DNA of 64,000 bases from Hippopus hippopus (lineage: Eukaryota; Mollusca; Bivalvia; Cardiida; Cardiidae): positions 13,806,516 through 13,870,515 of the forward strand of contig OX328110.1 in the NCBI GenBank assembly GCA_946811185.2. Direction: 5' to 3'. The first letter of the stretch is position 1; every line of letters starts with the position of its first letter. A program made the position numbers and the translations under genes. This document shows, one piece after another, positions 1 through 12,300 of this stretch. The notes below the pieces were generated by a model. It was not told where the DNA came from. It worked only from the letters and a program-made list of their open reading frames with translations, and made no database searches.

Positions 1-194
1 CTAATAGTTCAGACCAAATATGCCCGAAGCATGGAAGGTCCTAAATCCTACATATTTCACATCATTAGCCAGGAACTGTGTCAGAGTACATAATTAGGAC
101 ATACATTCTGTGTCAGTCATAAATAAAAGTATTGGTCAGAATGGGTCAAAGACTTACAAAGCTCAGTAATCAAACTTTTGTGCTGTTTCACCAG

Positions 195-308
195 ATATTG
201 ATGAGTGTATTACAAGTCCTTGTCTAAATGATGCCACCTGTGTTAACAGAGAGCAAGGATTTCTTTGTCAATGTACAGAGTTCACAACAGGTTTATTGTG
301 TGAAGAAG
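195..308 (+). CDS. Exon: calcium-binding EGF domain 1
   Basis: 114 nt, phase 1 at both ends. After the split Asp codon it reads IDECITSPC, then the remaining four Cys of an EGF fold (ATC, FLC, QC, LLC). DIDEC is the usual calcium-binding start, and [12 protein letters not shown] fits the Asn-hydroxylation pattern C-x-N-x4-F-x-C-x-C. Acceptor TTTCACCAG, donor G|GTATAC. The first exon visible; earlier exons lie to the left. Confidence 0.9.
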
Positions 309-3300
309 GTATACAAAGCTTTTCTAGACGATTTTGTGTATGTGCGATATGAAAATTTCTTAGCTTAATGGAAAAACCTGGATAACTGTACATTTCCAGC
401 TATTCAAAAATAAATAACTTTTGCACTTTTAAGACAGCCAGAGATAGGTTTGGGGAGAGAGAGGGATTCATTTTTCATAAATATGTAGATGTGGTGATCC
501 AGTCCCAATTACATACAAAAACTGAAGTATGATTGTAATAAAATGCTATAATACATCTTTCTAATTGACTTGATAACATGATACTGTTAATAAGATTTAA
601 TGACTGTTTCAGAATTTGAAGAAATGATGATATATATGTAGAAACAAAAAAAAAAAAGAAAATACATGTAGCATAGCTTGTTATTCATTCATACAATTGT
701 CTTGTTAATAAATGACTGTGTTTTAATTTGAAAAATAACTCATATGTATAGATAAACAGGAGTGTATCAGTGATCCATGCCAAAATGGTGGTGTTTGCCT
801 GGAGGTTCTCAATGGATATGAGTGCAGATGCACAGATTTTTGGACTGGCCCAAACTGTACAGATGGTATGCGGTCCTTGATTCTTTAGTTTCCCACAAGT
901 TTGTATGAGCAAGTTAGCCCTTTGTAAAGGGGAAGTTACTATATATGGGTAATTGTGATTATCTTTAAAGCTATCTGTGCAACTAACTGAAGAGAACCAT
1001 GATACAGACTTTCCTCTAGTTTTTCACCAAAATATCAATGGTAAGGTGTAGAATTTGTGGCCAGGCTGTCCAGGTGTGGATCCTCACCTAATGCACTGGT
1101 TTTTTCTGTGGGAAGGTCCGTAGGCAAAATGCTTCAGAGCCCTTGTATAGAAGCTGAAATGAGGACATGCATGAATAAGTGAGCTGTAGCCCTGATATTA
1201 CTTAATTAATGTTGAAAGGGGCATAATAAACCATATGATTCAACAGTTTTGTCTATAAATCGACCTTATCGCATATAGAACTTACATCAAATGTCAAACA
1301 AGAAAAGATTGGAAGTTGCAATCATAAGTTTGATATGATGAGACTAAATATGAGATTCATTTTCAATTCACTAAATATGATTTACCTTTTTGAAAAAAAA
1401 AGTTACTGTCGATACATCATGATTTCTTTGTGGTATTATTAACACTAGATGTAAATGAATGTGCCAATAATCCTTGCCTGCACAATGGGACCTGTGAGAA
1501 TTCACCAGGGAACTACAGCTGCCAATGTACTCCCAACTGGACTGGGAGAAACTGCGATCAAGGTATTCATATCATGTGAATAAGTTGTCTGCTTGTGCTT
1601 ATCATAGTTTCAAACGTGTTGGCTGATGTCACTGTGGTGCTGCTGTGTTACATTTCAATTTGAAATTTGTTACTTTTCCTTGGTTGGTGGGCTACCAAAA
1701 TCCTTTGTGTACAACAGTGTATTTCTACCTTGAGTTACACTAATTTGCTTTGTGGACCAGAATTTGTTGAGTGCAACAACAACTTACACCTTGTCTTTTT
1801 GTTTGATTTGGCTATCAGAGGCACATTAGTATATTTCTGCTGTGATTTCCATTTGTTGACCTCACTGACATAAAGCATCAGTATGCCTCTGCTTGGATTT
1901 CTTCATGTTTGGCTTGGCTACAAGAGTTCATTGAGTACACAGTGTACTTCTGCTTTCATCTTGCTCTATTTTACCTGGCTACCAGAGGCACATTAGTATA
2001 TTTTTGTTGTAATATGTTGATGTTGACCTCACTAGTAGAGTTCATATAAAGCATCAGTATGTCAGTGCTTGGATTTCTTCATGCTTGGCTTGGCCTCAAG
2101 AGTTTACTGAGTACATGGTGTACTTTGGCTTAGATCTAGCTGTGCTTGGCTTGGCTACCAAAGTGGATTGAATGTATCAGATTATTTTTGCTTTGATTGC
2201 TACTTGTTTTGCTTGGATAACGGTTTCTATTAAGTACAATAACATAGCTCTGCAACAAACCTCTGCTTTGATTTTCTCTTCTTTGGCATGGCCACCAGAA
2301 TTCATTGATTACAACAACAAAATTCCGCTTTAAATTTTTTATGCTTGCTTGGCTTCACCACCAGAGTGCATTGAGTACATTAGCTTACTTTTCTCATGGA
2401 TTTCTTCTTGTTTGGCTTAGCTTAGTACAGCAACATGCTTCTGCTTTGATTTGGTCTTCTGTTTTAGCTTGACAACCAAAGTTCATTAAATGCATCAGCA
2501 TAGTTACGTCTGTCATAATATCTTCTTGTTTTGGCTTGGCTGCCAGATTTCATTGAATGCATCAGTATATTATTGCTTTGAATTTCTTTGCTTGTCTGTT
2601 TTTAGCTCATAAATGAACAAATTTCACAAGATGAGCTGTGATCCCATAATGTCTGTCTGTATATCTGTCCTTGGCAATAGTTTCGAAGATCTAGAAATTA
2701 TTTTAACCAGTCAGACCAAAATTTCACGTGAAGAGTTCTAAGACTATGGGTTTGAGATGAAGGGTTTGTGATGAAATGACTGTTCAAAGTTATTAGGTCC
2801 TGTGTGATGGTGCTATGCACCGAGCATGTTAAAGAACTAGACATAACTAAGGATGGGTTTTGTCAGGTATCATGCTCAATCCTCTGTAGCAAAAACTAAC
2901 AGCCTTTGGAAGCATCACCCATATGGGCAACTGGTGGCAATGATAAGTAAATACTAATTCAATCAATCACCTGATAGACTCATTGTCTAATTACTTTGAC
3001 TGAAAGTAGCTGGGAGCTCATCTAGTCCAGCATTCTTGTTTGTTCTTCATAGTATATACTGATAAGCATTGTGTCCATTATAAGCAAAATTGTATGACAT
3101 CGTGCATAGCTTGTTTTTTTTTTTCATCATGTATATCACACTTTTCTGCTAGAATATTTGATTTGGTAAACAGTAATGTATACACTTCGCTATGTTATAT
3201 CATTTATCAAAAAGGTTTTACATTATGATTTCTTACAGGGAGTCAAATTGGCAATAGGATGGTTTGTATAGAAAGAGTTGGATGTATCTTTTATAGATGA

Positions 3301-6300
3301 TGATGGTGTTGGTTTTAGTATTAAAAAAAAATATACATAATTACAAAAAAAATTCTTATAGAAAGAGCCAAACCTCACCTAAGAGATGTTCTTGCCAACT
3401 TGTGCCTTTGACTCTTTCGAAATGCTTGTGGTACTCTTATGACGGATACACAACCATGGAAGTGCTAACAACAGCCCAGAAATTTGTTTTGGCAGGGAAA
3501 AAGCTCATAGGAAGTTTGCTTAACCCTTTACCACGCAGCAAAGTTCTAGACTTGCCAAAATTAAAAGCAGACAACAATTATATGTGGATGATATGATTAG
3601 ATTTGGCTGTGAAAGGTTCAAAAACATTATGGGAAAAGAAGAAAATGCTGGTTACCAGCATTTTCTCCTTTTCCCACAATGTTTTCCTAAGCTCTCTTTC
3701 TCAGGGTCGTTAAAACATGGAATAGTGTGGTAAAGAGTTAACCCTTTACCACACAATCCTGAGTATTGACGACCCTGAGGAAGGAGCCTTCTGAAAATGT
3801 TGGAAAAGGTGAAAATGCCGGTAACCAGCATTTTGTCCTTTTCCCACAAAGTTTTCTACCCTATCAAGGACCAAACTAGTCCTTTGGACCAAATTTTGTT
3901 GAATGCAAATGCTTTCAATTTGGACCAGTCTAAAATTTTGTTGTGTGGTAAAGGGTCAACTCTTTCCTATAAAGCAAAAATTCAGACTTGTCGGTATTGA
4001 AAACATTTGCAGGCAACAGGTATGATATGGCTCAAATGATAGGGTATATCTAGGAAGGGGTTGAAAAAATTGTGGAGAAGGGAGAAAATGCTTGTAACAG
4101 CATTTTCTCCTTTCTCCACAATGTTTTCAAAAGCCTTCCTTTAAACGGTTTTAAAAACTTGGGATTATTTGGCAAAGAATTTAGTTATATTTTGGAAGAA
4201 ATGCTAGATAACTATAGAATATTCTCTTTGCCAAGTGGACAAGATTTGTGATGTCAGTTGGCTTTCGACATCTATGTGACAAAGTCTTTTAATTTCAGAT
4301 GTAAATGAGTGTGATGCAGGAATCTGTCAAAATGGAGCCACTTGCACAAATAGTATTGGATCTTTTTCATGTGCTTGCACTGAAAATTGGACTGGGGAGA
4401 TCTGTGCAGATGGTAGGGGTCTACAGTTGATTGATTAATTGTTTGGGGAACTCCTTACCACACAATCCCGAGTTTGAAAGACCTTGAGGAAGAGGCCTGT
4501 TGAAAACATTATGGGAAAAGGAGAAAATGCTGGTAACCAGCATTTTCTCCTTTTCCCACAATGTTTTCTACCCTATCAAAGACAAAAATCATCATTTGAG
4601 CTACAATTATTTTGTCATCTGCAAATGCTTTTAATTTGGTCGAGTGCAAAATTTTGTCGTTTGATGAAAGGTTAATGCCCTTTTCAAAGTTTTTTCAGCT
4701 ATATCATGGAAGGCTTCTAGCTTTCTCAGAGTTTCGTGTACCAGTACTTCTTTTCGTAGCCGTTGGCTGCTTTTCCATTTAAATATCGAAGACATAATGA
4801 TCAATGGAGAAAAAGGAATGAATCCTGTTGCAATTACTATGAAAGAAGTTGATGGAGCTTAGGAATCAAACGGCAGGGATTAAGAAATAATACACTGTTT
4901 TAGTGCAGGAATTGACCAATTGTTGTTTAGCATTAGGCTGATAAAACTTGAACTTAACCAACCCATTTTCAGAACTATGCTACTAGAAACGCTGTTAAAA
5001 GTTTCTCGTTGTGAGATGGAAAATGTCAACTCTTGCAAGGAACCAGAGAAACAAAAAAAATTAAGAATATCGCCACAAAAGATATATGAAAAAAAAAGCT
5101 CATTTTGAACTAGGTTGGACAAGAGTATCAGGTTAAGAACTTTTTACCAAACAACAAAATTTTAGACTTATCCATCAGAGTATTTGCAAATGACTAATAA
5201 AATGTGGCTAAATTAATGTGGATTGCTTGTTAATGGGTAGAAATAATGGTGAAAAAATAGAAAATGCTGGTCACCAGCATTTTCTCATTTTTCCACAATG
5301 TTTCCAAATGACTTCCTTTTCAGGTTTGTTAAGCCTTAGGCTGCTAAGTCCACTCAGCGACCTATTGTGGACAGTATAGATCAAGATCAGACTGCAGAGA
5401 ACACGCAGTCTGATCTTGGATCTACACTGTTTGATAAGGACAGATCCCAAAAAATACCGTTGAAGTAGCAAACTTTGGGTTTTTACTATCAGTTTAAAAA
5501 GTTTCGTTTGACTTATTTAGCAGGATAAAAGATAAAATAAGGATATTTTTGGTAATGAATTTTTGGTGACTCTTTACCACGCAGTCCTGACTTTTAACAG
5601 TCCTGAGCAAGAAGCCTTTTGAAAACATTGTGAGAAAAGGAGAAAATGCTGGTAACCAGCATTTTCTCCTTTTCCCACAATGTTTTCTGCTCTGTCAAGG
5701 AAAAATTGAGTCATTTTTGTCACCCTAAATTTGTCGTCTGCAATTGCTTTCAGTTTGGACAAGCCCAAAATTTTGTTGTTTGGTAATGAGTTCAACAATT
5801 TTTTATTTACAGAAATAACTACTAGAATTGAGTTAACCTTCGAAACTGTTGGACTTGTATTGACTCCAGAGTTGCGTGATTCAACATCAGAGAGGTTTCA
5901 AGAAGTTTCAGCAGGTTTTTGTGAAGATGTATGAAATTAAACATTTTAATCCATAGAGTGCGGAATGAATAAAACAGTCACTTTCAGGTGACAGAAAAAG
6001 AGACAAATGTTGCACAATACTAGGGCCTCTTTTGGCAAGAATACCAGTAAGTGGTGGACAGTGTAGATAAATGATTAGACTGTATGTTTGCTGCAGTCTG
6101 ATGGTATTCCATACTCTCCTCCAAGAAAATGAAGTTTTGCTTTGGCATGTTGCTTGATTCTGCAAAAAAAAAATGAATCAAAACAACATTTTCAGTCAAA
6201 GATGTAACCAGCATTTTTCGCTTTTCACAAGTTTTTTGTAGTCTTTTAAAAGATATCCAATCTTTCTAGTCATAGTTGATTTGTGTTCTTCAATGCTTTT

Positions 6301-9300
6301 TGTCTAGACAAGTCTAGGCTTTTATAATCTGGTCCATCTAGAAAATGAAGTATCTCTTTACCAGATAACAAAATGTGAGACCAGTTCATAAAATTAGCAT
6401 TTGCATATAACAAATCAAATGTTGCTCAATCCATATAGGGTTTGTCGAAGAACAAACTCCATCGTTTGAGCCACATTTGATCTGTTGCCTGCATGGGGGT
6501 TAAACATTACATGACCATCTTCTATTCTCCTATTAATTGATTTTTTTTCAGATGAGATTAACCGTATTAGCATTCATCAGTTTTCGTGCTTGCAGATTAG
6601 TGACCTTCCAGTGAGTATGCTTTTGGCTTCATCTTGTGTATCTGACCAATAATTAGAACATTGTCTCACGTTTGACCCATGGAGTGCAAAGTAAGCAAAA
6701 TCAATAAGCTAAAACTTCCAAATAACTGCTTATTAAAGGCTGCTTTTAGCCAGAATAGCCTTATTATAGCAGACAGCTTAGATCCAAAGTCAGACTGCAC
6801 GTTTTGAGCGGTCTAATTTTAATTAACACTGGCTGCTAAAAGCAACTGTAATTGTGAAAGGCACTTTATGAGGTTATTGACCTGGGACCTAGTACAGTGG
6901 AATAAAAGGGTGCTTAGATATCAAAAATTTTGTGATTAAACCTGGTTTTTTGACAGTATGGATTGCAATGAAGTTCATGCAATTTTACACAGTCCAAGAG
7001 GAGAGGACAGCCAGTTTAACCCTTATCCTGCTGTTTAAGTGACGTTAAACTTTCAAAACTGATAGTAAAAGGTATTTTTTGGGGAAAAGATGTCTCGTTA
7101 TCAGACAGTGTAGACCCAAGATCAGATTGCAGATTCTGTGCAGTCTGATCTTGATCTACACTGTCTGCAAAAGGTCCTTGAGTCATGGTTAACAACCTAA
7201 GCGTTAAATCGATTTATCATTGTGGATGAGGCAGTTCTACTGAAATTTCAAATGCTTTAGTCAATCACCCTCATCTCTAAGACCTGATGATGACCTCTCC
7301 TTGACTGTTTGTTTCTTTGCCAACTATTGGTCTTTGTTGCGGTTAGCAATGTAACATATACATGTACATCCTAAGTCTGTTCACAAGTGGATTCACAAGT
7401 GGATTCTCACTCTGCTTATCAGCAATTAGCAGCTGTTTCTCACAGAGACAATATGTTTGTCTCCCAATTAACCACAAAGAAACATTGTTGCAAAAGGAGA
7501 ACCTATTCATAAAGAGTAATTATCCACATGCCACAATTATTTCAAGTTCATTCAAAACATCACCTTGTCCAATACAAAGTCAAATCTGTGCAAATAGCCA
7601 CACATGAACAGCAGCCAATCTGTGAACAGCAGCCAAGTCCACCCGTGCATATTTCTTCTTTAATTACCTTGTGCATAGCATTCGACATGGGTTGAAACTT
7701 TTTGCTATTTGTACGTGTCCAAGGACCATACAACCTAGTGATCCAGTAAGTTGTTAGGAAAAAAAATGGTTTTCATGGATCCATAGTTGTTTGATGACTT
7801 GCTTGGTGTAATGCTTCACGGAGATGCATTAAACCCCCGTTTTCTGAAGCACAGCTTTGAGCTTATATAAACCCAACATCTTTTGACGGCGAAAATAAAA
7901 TCTCCTAACATGCGGAGAGTTTTTCTAATAGGTTTGAATATAATAAGAGCTAAGGGCCCTCTGTGCATTCTGATACTAATCAATGGTGTCAGCAATCATT
8001 CAATTTAACGGGCATTCAGGAGTTTCTTAACTTACTGAATCCTTTGTACCTCAGTAATAGATACCGAAATAATGCATAGTGCATATTTCTTCTTTAATTA
8101 CTCTGTGCATAGCAATAATCTGCCAAATGCAGCCAGTGGTCACCTTAATTGGTATGATTTTACTGTTTATGATACCTACACAACAGCCACCTTTATTACA
8201 TGCGACCATCTATCACATAGTATTTTCTTGAAAAAATTGATAATTACAACTGGACTTCTCCTTTGTTCAGAGACTGACTGCTGTTCATGTGTGGCTGCTT
8301 GCTTAGATTTGACTGCAAATGTTTCAAATTCATGTTTTATTTTTGTGTTTTATTTTTGTTTTTTAGATAGTAATAGATTTAAAGTTCAATCAAACCTTTA
8401 CCCAGTGAAACCATTATATTCACTAAAAATATAGTCCAAGAGGTGCATATTGTGGACAACAGCCAATCTGTAAACAAAAGCCACTTTTAGAACTTCCCTT
8501 CAGTGGCTGCTATACACAGATTTGACTACATGTATTACCTCCATGAGACCAAAAAAAATTCTCTTCACTCCTTAGATGAGCCAAACTGCTTGACATACAA
8601 CTGCAATTTTCTTTTTTACTTCACACTCTTTACTAGACAGCAAACCTTAGACTTGTCCATATGGAAAGCATTTACAGACAACACATTTAATGTGGCACAA
8701 AGGATGAAATTTGTCAAGGAAAGGATAGAAAACCTGATGGGAAAAGGAGAAAATGCTAGTTAACAGCATTTTCTCCTTTGCCATTAATGTTTTCAGTAGC
8801 TATCATTGGTTCATTAAAAATCAGAATTGTGTGGTGAAGGCTTCATTGGGTTTGTAGAACAGATCAGCTCACTTTGATTCCTCTGATTTATGACCAGCAA
8901 TAGACTTGATTTGATTTTTTTTTAGAGTACTCCAAATGTGCTGGAGAAGTATGCTAAATACTGTGAAACTAATCAATCAGCTTACTCCGGAGATAAATCA
9001 AGTGAGAGGAAAAATAAAAGATAGGCAACAATGATCCATGGCACAGGTACTCTGTTGCACTTGATAACAGATCTGCATGCTCCAAGTAAAAAGGGTGCTC
9101 AGATCAGCTAAATCAAGTCCACCCCAGAACAACATGTGCACATGCTCTCATGTACACATGGGCTCTTCACATTCTACTTTCAATTATTTCAGAGAGGATC
9201 CAGATGAGGTTGAAGTTCAGATTGTATTTGACGGAACACAATCACCTGGTATCAATGAAACTGTGCGGGGACTTTTGTTTGAAAACAAGCCAAAAGAGAG

Positions 9301-12300
9301 GTAAGTTTTTTTTTTTTAATGTTTAGAACCATGTCAGCATCATGGGCCAAAACAGGGGCTTTTAAGGTCAGCAAAGATCAAGATCAGACTGCACAGAACA
9401 TGCAGTCCGATCATGAATCTATACTGTCTGCTGGTTCAGTCAAGCCTTTAAGATTAAACTCTGTCTGAGTTTCAGCGGGTTGTAATTTCAGTCATTGAAA
9501 GAGATTGAGATCATATATGGCCTGCAACGCGTGAAAAGGGGTATTCGGACATTAGCGTAAAGTGTCGTCTCGGATTAGCCTGCGCAATCCGCGCAGGCTA
9601 TTCCGAGACGGCACTTTACGACTACATTAGATTTTGTGCTACAGTAGACTTGCGCAAAACAGAAAATTACATAAAAACCTAAAGTGTCGTTTCGGATTAG
9701 CCTGCGCGGACTGCGCAGGCTGACCGAGACGACACTTTACGCAGATGTCCGAATGCCCTTTTTTGCGTGTTGCAAGCCATATATTGACTGATAGAGTTGA
9801 TTTTACTTCAGTGCAAAGTGTCAGGTAGTTTGTGTGAAAGCTTAGTTCATAAATTTGCAGCAGATAAGTTTGGAAATATCCAGGGAAATAAGTAATAATC
9901 AAGATGTATAAAGGTTTGATATTTCTAGCTTAGCTCTTCTCGAAGGAAGGTTCAAGGTATTGTAGTAACCCTTATGTTGTAATAACTCTATTTTTTCAGT
10001 GTCTGTTATTTAATATCTTTATTATTACTGAAGATATTTACCTCAAACTCAAACTAGTTGCTAACTATCCAAAGAGGAACCCATACAAAACGGCTGGTGA
10101 TCATCATAGTATTTTTGACACAGTTATGTCCCTTTTCCGGCTTAAAATTTTCACTGAAATAAGAGCAACTGCAGTGGAGCGTTTTCATCCGTATGTGGTG
10201 CTCTTGTTTGAAATTCTTGTGAAAACATCAAACAAAAGACAGACTGCTTTTTTTAAAAGCAATATTCCTTCTACCACTAAGCTTTCAAAATTGTTTATTG
10301 CAAGACAATAGAAGGGAGGTAATGAGTTAACCCTTAGCCTATAAATTTATCTTAATGACTTGAAGGGAAATGACTGATAAACAGCATTTTGTCTTTTTCC
10401 CCCTACGATGTTTTATTCTCTTACAGAGACAGATTCTAAAATTTGACCAATATTTGACACATTAACAAAAGTCAAAAATTTAGGCTACTCCATTTTGAAA
10501 GCGTCTGCAGACAGGAAACTAAATTTGGATCAAAGGCTTGAATTTGTTTTTGATATGGAAAAAAACATCGTGGAAAAGGAAAAAATGCTGGTTACCAGCA
10601 TATTCTCCTTGCCTGACAATGGTTTCAAAAGCTGTGTACTTCAGGGTCATTAAAACTTAGGATTGTGTGGTAAAGGGTTGATTTGATGTGTGCAAAAGCT
10701 TCCCTGTTGGATCAATCTAAAATTTTGTCATGTGGTAAGGAATTTAACACTTTAGCACAAAATCTCCAGTTTTAACTACCCTGAAAGAGAAGACATTCAA
10801 AAACATTTTGAGAAAAGTAGAAGATACTGGTAATCTTATCTCCTTTTCCAGCAATGTTTCCTACCATATCAAAGACAGAAATCGTCATTTGAGCTACATT
10901 TTAATTGTCATCTGCAAGTGCTTTCAGTTTGATTGAGTCCAATATTTTTTCATGGGGTAATGAGTTTATTATTCACTAGGTATGGAAATGTGTATGGTAT
11001 CGAGGTAGGAGAGCTGGTCCTGAAGCACTCAGACTTTGTTTCCACTGTTGTTCCCTTTGAAAGACGATTACTGAACTTTACGTATACAGCAGACCTTGCC
11101 AATCCTAACTCTCTCCTGTCTCAGAGATATGAATCAGCCTTCTGTACAGATGTGAGTAGTTTAGATCAGACTTATGCGTATGATATATTTTAAGCTCATC
11201 TTTCTTCAAAGTAAAAATGGAGGAAGTGTCATATCCCTGGTCTCGTTGTCATGGGTGTTGTCCTGCAAAAATGTCATTTAGATATCTCTCTTATTACTAA
11301 AACTGTTTACATCAAACTCTGACTAGTTGTTGACTATTAGAAGGGGAATACACAAAGTAGGTGCAGGGGACCATCAAAATATTTTTGACATAGTAATGCC
11401 CCTTTTTGAAGTAGAATTTAGAATTTTCAAAAAAAAAACTTCGACATTTTATAATATCTCTTTAATTACGAAAGATACATATTTACTTCAAACTTGGTCT
11501 AGTTACTAACTTTGAAAAGGGGAACCCATACAACAGGGGCAGGTAACCATCAAAATATATTTTGACACAGATATTCCCCTTTTTCAATTTGGAATTTTCA
11601 GTGGAAGCAACTGCAGGCAAGTGTTTGCACCAGCATGCTGTTCTCTCAATTATTGGCTCAAGCTGGAAGTCCTAAGAAACAGCATCACAACTAGGCTTTA
11701 ACCATGTTAATTTTATCCCAAAAGCTTTTGTTGTTTATAGATTTTCTTCTCTGATAGTGTAGATCAAGATCAGACTGCACATTTTCTGCAGTCACTGTCT
11801 GATCCTTGATGTCCTCTATGCTGAGATATTCAGGCCTTACACAATCTTAAAATAGCATTTACATTTGAGCTATACTCTGGTAAAAGGGGGCTTATTATAC
11901 AAATCTCTATGATGCAGCGTACCGAGCAAGTTATCACGTAACTATTGATCAATAAAATCAATGTTGACTTATAACCAACTAAATCATGAGGTACACTGGT
12001 CCTTTGACATGCAGAAAATTGACCAAAAGCAAAAAGTTGCGACCCATGTCAGCCTGCGTAGACTGGGCAGGCTGACTTAGATCGATACTTTTTGCAGGTG
12101 CAGTAACACCCCCCCCCCTTTTATAGAGCATTCCGTATTTATTATGCCCCCCTTCAACGAAGTGGGGATATATGGCTTTGCACATGTCTTTCAGTTGGTA
12201 GACCTTACCTTGTCTGGATAATAACTAGACACAGAATTGACCTAGGTTCGTCAGATTTGGCACAGACATGCGACATGATCTCTATTGATTTTGAGGTCAG

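Noticed and set aside
752..762. Acceptor at CAG 757-759 for EGF exon 2
   Set aside because: It would create an in-frame TGA shortly after the junction; the upstream TATAG acceptor keeps the frame and gives the same 114 nt as the other EGF exons.
8072..8434. 120-codon open frame
   Set aside because: Lies in repeat-derived, AT-rich sequence, low-complexity end ([10 protein letters not shown]), no splice context or family resemblance.
8926..8999. Open stretch after TTTTTTAG ([17 protein letters not shown]) as an exon in module 1
   Set aside because: The only donor nearby (CAA|GTGAGA) gives an incompatible phase; joining 6610 to 9193 directly keeps the frame and the a-b-c pattern.
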